Assembly (NCBI GenBank): GCA_035266845.1
Contig: DATFMP010000037.1
Coordinates: 53,870 to 117,869, forward strand
DNA: 64,000 nt
Reading direction: 5' to 3'
Source: DATFMP01 sp035266845
GTDB lineage: Bacteria; SAR324; JACQKK01
The stretch's first letter is position 1; every line of letters starts with the position of its first letter. The position numbers and the translations under genes were made by a program. Below the pieces are notes generated by a model. The model ran no database searches. It had not been told where the DNA came from and saw only the letters and a list, made by a program, of their open reading frames with translations. This document shows positions 59,168-64,000 of this stretch, one piece after another.

Positions 59168-59321
59168 TCATATTCAACGACTACAGTTCCGAAACCGCCA
59201 ACGGCTGTTCCGAATGCTTCCGTCTCTCGCACATCTGGCCTTACTGGGCACCCTGTTATTAGGGCTGTACCAGGTCCTGCGCCTGGAGCCGAGCCGGAAG
59301 CGTTTGCCCAAGGCCTCCTAG
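59145..59321 (+). CDS. Leucine-rich short ORF, candidate leader peptide for leuA attenuation
   Basis: The frame runs 58 codons from ATG 59145, or 35 from ATG 59214, the more likely start if the promoter at 59139 is right. The 35-residue form, beginning MLPSLAHLALLGTLLLGL, has 12 leucines, including TTA codons at 59241 and a pair at 59256-59261, very unusual in a genome this GC-rich. It ends 22 bases before a set of competing hairpins and a T-tailed terminator that precede leuA. Together this looks like a leucine leader peptide whose translation controls read-through. The alternative is a small single-helix membrane protein. No family is recognised. Confidence 0.55.
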   Translation: MNWRVLKTHIQRLQFRNRQRLFRMLPSLAHLALLGTLLLGLYQVLRLEPSRKRLPKAS

Positions 59322-59342
59322 AGAGGCGGAACACCGTAGGGT

Positions 59343-59432
59343 GCGCGAGGCTTGGCAGGGTCTCGCGCCGCTATCGGAATGGATACGGAAAAGCTGCGAG
59401 GCCCCAACACCGGGCCTCGCAGCTTTTTTTTT
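59343..59432 (+). terminator. Attenuator-like terminator with competing antiterminator upstream of leuA
   Basis: A 14-bp stem AAGCTGCGAGGCCC (59391-59404) / GGGCCTCGCAGCTT (59412-59425) with a nine-T tail (59424-59432) is a very strong intrinsic terminator lying 100 bases before leuA. Upstream, GCGCGAG (59343-59349) pairs with CTCGCGC (59362-59368). The stretch 59358-59367 can instead pair with 59395-59404, the 5' arm of the terminator, over ten bases with two G-U pairs. These are the 1:2, 2:3 and 3:4 pairings of classical attenuation. Confidence 0.6.
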
Positions 59433-59532
59433 GGGCCGCACCCGCCCAATCCTGAAGCCAGCGGGGCCGACATCCAGCGATCGTGAACGCAACGCCGCTG
59501 AACCAGGAACCGAGCAATCGAGGGTAACGGTC

Positions 59533-61065
59533 ATGTCTCAGGTAGAAACGATCCGTATATTCGATACGACGCTGCGCGATGGCGAACAATCCCCCGGCTT
59601 CACCATGAACTCGGAAGAGAAGCTGCTGATGTCGCAGCAACTCGCCAAGCTGGGTGTGAACACCATCGAGGCGGGCTTTGCCGCGGCCTCTCCCGGCGAC
59701 TTCGAGAGCGTGCGCGAGATCGGGCACACGCTGAAAGGCCCCATGGTGGTCTCCCTGTGTCGAACGAGCCCGGCGGATGTGGATGCCGCGGTCGAGGCGC
59801 TCAAAGGCTCGCACAACTGGGGCATCCACACGTTTGTGGCGAGTAGCCCGCTGCACATGAAGTACAAGCTGCAGCAGGATCCCGAGGATGTGCTGGCCGG
59901 CGCCGTCAAGGCCGTGGAGCGGGCCCGGTCTTACACGGAAAACGTGGAGTTCAGCCCGGAGGATGCGACCCGCAGCGAAGCGGAATTTCTGGTGCGGCTC
60001 TGCTCGGACTGCGTGCGAGCAGGCGCCACGATCATCAACATTCCGGACACGGTGGGCTACACCACGCCGTACGAGATGTATGAGCTGATCGACCGCCTGA
60101 AGAACGAGGTCTACAACGCGGATCAGGTCACCTTCTCAGTGCACTGCCACAACGACCTGGGTCTGGCCGTGGCCAACTCGCTGGCGGCCGTGCGGGCGGG
60201 TGCCCGGCAGATCGAGTGCACCATCAACGGCATCGGCGAGCGCGCCGGTAATGCATCGCTGGAAGAGATCGTAATGGCGTTCCGGGTGCGACGTGAGTTT
60301 TTCAATATGGACACGACCATCAATGCCCAGGAGATCTACCACTCCAGCCGCCTGCTGACGCAGCTCACCGGCATTCCGGTGCAGCCGAACAAGGCCATCG
60401 TGGGGGCCAACGCCTTCGCGCACGAGGCGGGCATTCACCAGGACGGGGTGCTCAAGAATCCGCTCACCTACGAGATCATGACGCCCGAATCGGTGGGCAT
60501 CAAGGCGAGCAGCCTGGTGCTGGGCAAGCACTCCGGGCGCCATGCCCTCGCCGACCGCATCCGGGAGCTGGGCTACGAGCTGAGCTCGTCGGAACTCAAC
60601 CGCGTGTTCGCGGAGTTCAAGCGCCTGGCGGACCTCAAGAAGACCGTATACGACGAGGATATCGAGGCCCTCGTTACCCAGACCACGCAAGCAGACGAGG
60701 GGCGCTACAAGCTGCGCTCCATGAACGTCATCTCCGGCACCAACACCACGCCCACCGCCACGGTGGAAATGGAGATCGACGGCGAAGTGAAGCGCCTCGC
60801 CAACTTTGGCGACGGGCCCGTGGATGCGGCCATGAACACCATCAAGGAGCTGACCGGATCGCGCTGCAAGTTGACCCAGTACAAGGTCAACGCGATCACG
60901 GGCGGCACGGATGCCCAGGGCGAGGTCAGCGTGAGCATCGAGGACAATGGCCGCTCGGCCACCGGTCGCGGGGCCGATCCGGACATCATCATGGCCAGTG
61001 CCAAGGCGCTGGTATCCGCGCTCAATCGGCTGGAGTATCGCAAGGAGCGCATCCAGGGCGTCTGA
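59533..61065 (+). CDS. leuA: 2-isopropylmalate synthase
   Basis: LeuA condenses 2-ketoisovalerate with acetyl-CoA, the committed step of leucine synthesis. The 510-residue protein has FDTTLRDGEQSPG (residues 10-22), the metal ligands in SVHCHNDLGLAVANS, the NGIGERAGNASLEE segment and HEAGIHQDG, all typical of LeuA rather than homocitrate synthase. The C-terminal region (about 390-510) is the regulatory domain that binds leucine for feedback inhibition. GAGGG precedes the ATG at 59533. A leader ORF and attenuator-like terminator lie just upstream, and a DMT permease and leuS follow on the same strand. Confidence 0.96.
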   Translation: MSQVETIRIFDTTLRDGEQSPGFTMNSEEKLLMSQQLAKLGVNTIEAGFAAASPGDFESVREIGHTLKGPMVVSLCRTSPADVDAAVEALKGSHNWGIHTFVASSPLHMKYKLQQDPEDVLAGAVKAVERARSYTENVEFSPEDATRSEAEFLVRLCSDCVRAGATIINIPDTVGYTTPYEMYELIDRLKNEVYNADQVTFSVHCHNDLGLAVANSLAAVRAGARQIECTINGIGERAGNASLEEIVMAFRVRREFFNMDTTINAQEIYHSSRLLTQLTGIPVQPNKAIVGANAFAHEAGIHQDGVLKNPLTYEIMTPESVGIKASSLVLGKHSGRHALADRIRELGYELSSSELNRVFAEFKRLADLKKTVYDEDIEALVTQTTQADEGRYKLRSMNVISGTNTTPTATVEMEIDGEVKRLANFGDGPVDAAMNTIKELTGSRCKLTQYKVNAITGGTDAQGEVSVSIEDNGRSATGRGADPDIIMASAKALVSALNRLEYRKERIQGV

Positions 61066-61198
61066 CCGCGATGCCGCCGGCGAGGGGGAATGCCCACGGC
61101 GGCGAGAGTCACGCGGGGACCGCCCGCGCTGACGGCCGGCGCTTCGCACGGCTGGCCATCGCCCGCCAGCCCATTCATCTCCTGCCGACGAGGCTTCC

Positions 61199-62065
61199 AT
61201 GTGGTTTGTGCTCGCCCTGTTGAGCGCCCTGTTCCAGGTGCTGCGCAATATGGTCATGAAGCACCTGGGCCATGCACTGGACGAGACCATCAACGTGTGG
61301 GGCCGCTTCACGTTCCTGCTGCCCTTCGCTCTGGTGGGCGTGCTGCTGCGGGGTGTGCCGCACATCCAGGCGGGCTTCTGGATCTTGGCCGTGCTCTTCG
61401 CGCTGGTGCAGAACGTCGCGACGCTAAGCCTCTCCAAGGCCCTCAAGGTCTCGGACATCTCGCTGGTGACTGCGCTGTGGAAGATCAGCGTGCTGGTGCT
61501 CGTCGTGTGGGGCTACGTGACCCTGGGCGAGCGGCCATCGGCCATGGGCCTTGCGGGCGTGGGCGTTTCGGTGCTGGGCGTCTACCTGATCAACGTGCAC
61601 CGCGCCCGGGTCTCCTTCTGGGCGCCGCTGGCCTCGCTGGTGCAGGATCCAGGGCAGCGCTGGACGCTGTTGGCCGGCTTCGGCTACGGCATTGCGGTGG
61701 TGCTGATCAAGAAGATGGCGCTGCTCTCCGACCCGGTGTTTGCCGTCTTCGTGGGCTATGTGTTCTGCTCGGCCTTCGTGACGCCCTGGGCGATCTACAA
61801 GTCCGCGCGGCACTTCCGCCAGATCGGCCGCTACTGGAAGAGCTTCGTGGGCATGGGGTTGTGTAGCGCGCTGTCCACCTTGTTCGGAACCACGGCCTAC
61901 ACACTCACCGTCGCGGCCTACGTGGAGGCGGTGAAGCAGGTGGAAATCCTGCTGGCGCTGGCCATCGGCTACCTGGTGTTCCAGGAGGGCGCGCGCATCC
62001 GCACCATCTGGGCCGGCACGGTGGTGATCATGATGGGAATGGTGTTACTCAAGCTGGGGGCGTAG
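61199..62065 (+). CDS. DMT-superfamily (EamA-like) permease
   Basis: The 288-residue protein is almost wholly hydrophobic, with about ten transmembrane helices arranged as two EamA repeats; the first helix is WFVLALLSALFQVLRNMVMKH and the repeat ends appear at GVSVLGVYLINV and IMMGMVLLKLGA. Members export or import amino acids and other metabolites. Its place between leuA and leuS suggests, but does not prove, an amino-acid substrate. The start ATG at 61199 lies 133 bases after leuA; no terminator is visible between. Confidence 0.88.
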   Translation: MWFVLALLSALFQVLRNMVMKHLGHALDETINVWGRFTFLLPFALVGVLLRGVPHIQAGFWILAVLFALVQNVATLSLSKALKVSDISLVTALWKISVLVLVVWGYVTLGERPSAMGLAGVGVSVLGVYLINVHRARVSFWAPLASLVQDPGQRWTLLAGFGYGIAVVLIKKMALLSDPVFAVFVGYVFCSAFVTPWAIYKSARHFRQIGRYWKSFVGMGLCSALSTLFGTTAYTLTVAAYVEAVKQVEILLALAIGYLVFQEGARIRTIWAGTVVIMMGMVLLKLGA

Positions 62066-62116
62066 CGCTCCCCGCCTCCCCGGCATCAACCTCGAACCCG
62101 ACGTAAGTCCGCATCC

Positions 62117-64000
62117 ATGACCGACCGCTACAACCCCAACGAGATCGAAGCACGCTGGACGAAGACCTGGGAATCCGACGGCCTGTACGACTTCAAGGCC
62201 GACAGCGGAAAGCCCAAGTTCTACTGGCTGACCATGCTGCCCTACCCCTCGGGCGATCTGCACATCGGGCACTGGTACGCCATGGCGCCCTCCGATGCGG
62301 GAGCGCGCTTCAAGCGCATGAACGGCCACAACGTGTTCTTCCCCATCGGGTTCGATGCCTTCGGCCTGCCCGCGGAAAACGCGGCGATCCGGAACAACAT
62401 CCACCCCAGGCTGTGGACTTACGAGAACATCAAGCGCATGCGGCGCCAGTTGCGTAGCATGGGTGCCATGTGGGCCTGGAAGAACGAGGTCATCACCTGC
62501 GAGCCGGACTACTATAAGTGGAGCCAGTGGGCCTTCCTCAAGTTCCACGAGATGGGACTGGCCTACCGCGAGTTCTCCCCGGTGGACTTCTGTCCGAGCT
62601 GCAACACCACTCTGGCCCGCGAGCAGGTGATCGGGGAGGAGCGCGTCTGCGATCGCTGCGGCACGCCCGTGATCCGCAAGGAACTGAACCAGTGGAAGTA
62701 CAGCATCACGAAGTACGCCGACGAGTTGCTGGACTTCTCCGGCATTGAATGGCCGGAGGCCGTGCGCACGATGCAGACCAACTGGATCGGCCGCTCGGAG
62801 GGGGTGGAGTTCGAGTTGGCCTTGCAGGGCCACGAGGGGCTGTCCATGCGCGTGTTCACCACACGGCCGGACACCATCTTCGGCATATCGTTCTGCGTGC
62901 TGTCCCCGGAGCATCCGCTGGTGGAGCGCATCGCCACGCCGGAGCAGCGGGCGGCCGTGGACGCCTACCGCGAGAAGGCCACGCACCTGACCGAGATCGA
63001 CCGCATGTCCGAGACGCGGGAGAAGGACGGCGTCTTCACGGGGGCGTACGCCATCCATCCGCTGACAGGCGAGGCGGTGCCGGTGTGGATCGCGGATTAC
63101 GTGCTGATGGGCTATGGCACCGGGGCCATCATGGCCGTGCCCGCCCACGACGAGCGGGACTTCGCCTTCGCCAGCAAGTATGGCCTGCCCACTCCGGAGG
63201 TGATCCGGCCCGCCGACGGCAACTCCGTTCCCGAGGGTGTAGCCTACACGGCCAAGGACGGCTCCAGGATGTTCAACTGCCCGCCGGAGTTCGAGGGCCT
63301 GGCGTGGCCGGACAGCTTCGAGCGCGTGGCGGCGGCGCTGCACGCCAAGGGCGTTGGCGAGAAGACGGTGAACTATCGCCTGCGCGACTGGCTGATCTCG
63401 CGCCAGCGCATGTGGGGCACGCCCATCCCCATCATTCATTGCCCCAAGTGCGGTATCGTGCCCGTGCCCTACGAGCAGCTCCCCGTGGTGTTGCCGGATG
63501 ACGCCGTGTTCAAACCCACGGGGGAGAGTCCCCTGAAGTACCACGAGGGCTTCCTGCACGTGGACTGCCCCGCCTGCGGCACCCCCGCGCAGCGGGAGAC
63601 GGACACGATGGACACGTTCATCTGCTCGTCCTGGTACTTCTACGCCTACCTTTCGCCCTACTGGAAGGCCGGCGAGTCGATCGGGCCGGACGACAAGCCC
63701 TGGGACGATCGCATCGTCAACGAGTGGATGCCCCTGGAGCAGTACACGGGCGGCATCGAGCACGCGATCCTGCACCTGATGTACCTGCGCTTCTGGGCGA
63801 TGGCGCTGGCCGACGCGGGCGTGCTGCCCGTGCGCGAGCCCGTGAAGCGGCTCTTCAACCAGGGGATCATCCTGGGCGAGGACAACGAGAAGATGTCCAA
63901 GTCGCGCGGGAACGTGGTCAACCCGGACGAGCTCGTGCAACGCTACGGCGCGGATGCCGTGCGCGCCTACCTGATGTTCATCGGCCCGTGGGATCAGGGC
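62117..64000 (+). CDS. leuS: Leucyl-tRNA synthetase (partial, cut by window end)
   Basis: The first 628 residues are present. LeuRS charges tRNA-Leu with leucine. The class I motifs are clear: HIGH at GDLHIGHW (near residue 49) and KMSKS at EKMSKSRGN (near 594). Between them is the editing domain with TTRPDTIFG and VPAHDERD. Two Cys4 zinc-binding modules are visible, CPSC...CDRC near residue 159 and CPKC...CPAC near 443; E. coli LeuRS lacks the first, so this is of a type I associate with other bacterial phyla. It follows the DMT permease by 51 bases on the leuA strand. The anticodon-binding and C-terminal domains lie outside the window. Confidence 0.95.
   Translation, partial: MTDRYNPNEIEARWTKTWESDGLYDFKADSGKPKFYWLTMLPYPSGDLHIGHWYAMAPSDAGARFKRMNGHNVFFPIGFDAFGLPAENAAIRNNIHPRLWTYENIKRMRRQLRSMGAMWAWKNEVITCEPDYYKWSQWAFLKFHEMGLAYREFSPVDFCPSCNTTLAREQVIGEERVCDRCGTPVIRKELNQWKYSITKYADELLDFSGIEWPEAVRTMQTNWIGRSEGVEFELALQGHEGLSMRVFTTRPDTIFGISFCVLSPEHPLVERIATPEQRAAVDAYREKATHLTEIDRMSETREKDGVFTGAYAIHPLTGEAVPVWIADYVLMGYGTGAIMAVPAHDERDFAFASKYGLPTPEVIRPADGNSVPEGVAYTAKDGSRMFNCPPEFEGLAWPDSFERVAAALHAKGVGEKTVNYRLRDWLISRQRMWGTPIPIIHCPKCGIVPVPYEQLPVVLPDDAVFKPTGESPLKYHEGFLHVDCPACGTPAQRETDTMDTFICSSWYFYAYLSPYWKAGESIGPDDKPWDDRIVNEWMPLEQYTGGIEHAILHLMYLRFWAMALADAGVLPVREPVKRLFNQGIILGEDNEKMSKSRGNVVNPDELVQRYGADAVRAYLMFIGPWDQG

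Noticed and set aside
1..64000. tRNA/rRNA genes, CRISPR arrays, integrases and insertion sequences
   Set aside because: I looked for T-loop-like GGTTCGAATCC runs, regular direct repeats and transposase motifs and saw none. A tRNAscan or repeat search could still find something missed by eye.

Overview
The window is a GC-rich, densely coded bacterial chromosome segment with no tRNA, rRNA, integrase, insertion sequence or CRISPR array that I can recognise. The gene set points to Pseudomonadota, most likely a gamma- or betaproteobacterial-type lineage: an RNase E with a long acidic/basic tail, a CheZ homologue, PdxH, a DUF1127 protein beside a MocR regulator, a homodimeric (AceE-type) 2-oxoacid dehydrogenase E1, MurC-MurB-FtsQ and YggU. 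The species cannot be read from the sequence. The leucyl-tRNA synthetase, with two Cys4 zinc sites, is of a type I associate more with other phyla.

Layout. 1-4.4 kb: a minus-strand run ansA-pdxH-GH3 hexosaminidase (cut by the window start), then a DUF1127 protein and a MocR regulator divergent over overlapping promoters. 4.6-9.4 kb: two tandem M81 (MlrC-like) metallopeptidases behind a peptide-type ABC substrate-binding protein. 10-13 kb: a large lipoprotein with three Ig-like repeats. 13-17 kb: cyclase homologue, MmgE/PrpD protein, tandem universal stress protein, and a receiver plus cyclic-nucleotide-binding protein. 17.5-21.4 kb: E2 and E1 of a 2-oxoacid dehydrogenase complex. 21.6-23.6 kb: a His-containing Tat lipoprotein and an outer-membrane beta-barrel. 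23.7-30 kb: one long minus-strand run murC-murB-ftsQ-dtd-(cNMP-domain/methyltransferase fusion)-HAD phosphatase-cupin, a division/cell-wall cluster that stops after ftsQ.

30-33.2 kb holds the most accessory-looking block: a 54-residue small protein with its own promoter and terminator, a divergent XRE/ScfR-type regulator with a palindromic site between them, and an AT-richer SIR2-family gene broken by one in-frame TGA. 33.2-42.7 kb: Fpg-type glycosylase, MoaA, an about 1,884-residue multidomain signalling protein whose kinase, ATPase and cyclase-like modules all look catalytically degenerate, and a CheZ-like protein with substituted catalytic residues. 42.9-48.9 kb: a LolD/FtsX-type ABC exporter, two DUF2846 lipoproteins and an acyl-CoA dehydrogenase. 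49.4-54 kb: an overlapping operon of a 62-residue protein, YggU, a 1,133-residue repeat protein and an M50-type protease. 54-58.4 kb: RNase E with a long leader, then a methyltransferase. 58.4-64 kb: a palindrome-rich element, a NIPSNAP protein, a probable leucine attenuator, leuA, a DMT-family permease and the start of leuS.

The items most worth a second look are the leucine leader/attenuator before leuA, the 54-residue protein under the divergent XRE regulator, the giant pseudoenzyme and its CheZ-like neighbour, the cNMP-domain/methyltransferase fusion, and the overlapping MocR/DUF1127 promoters.
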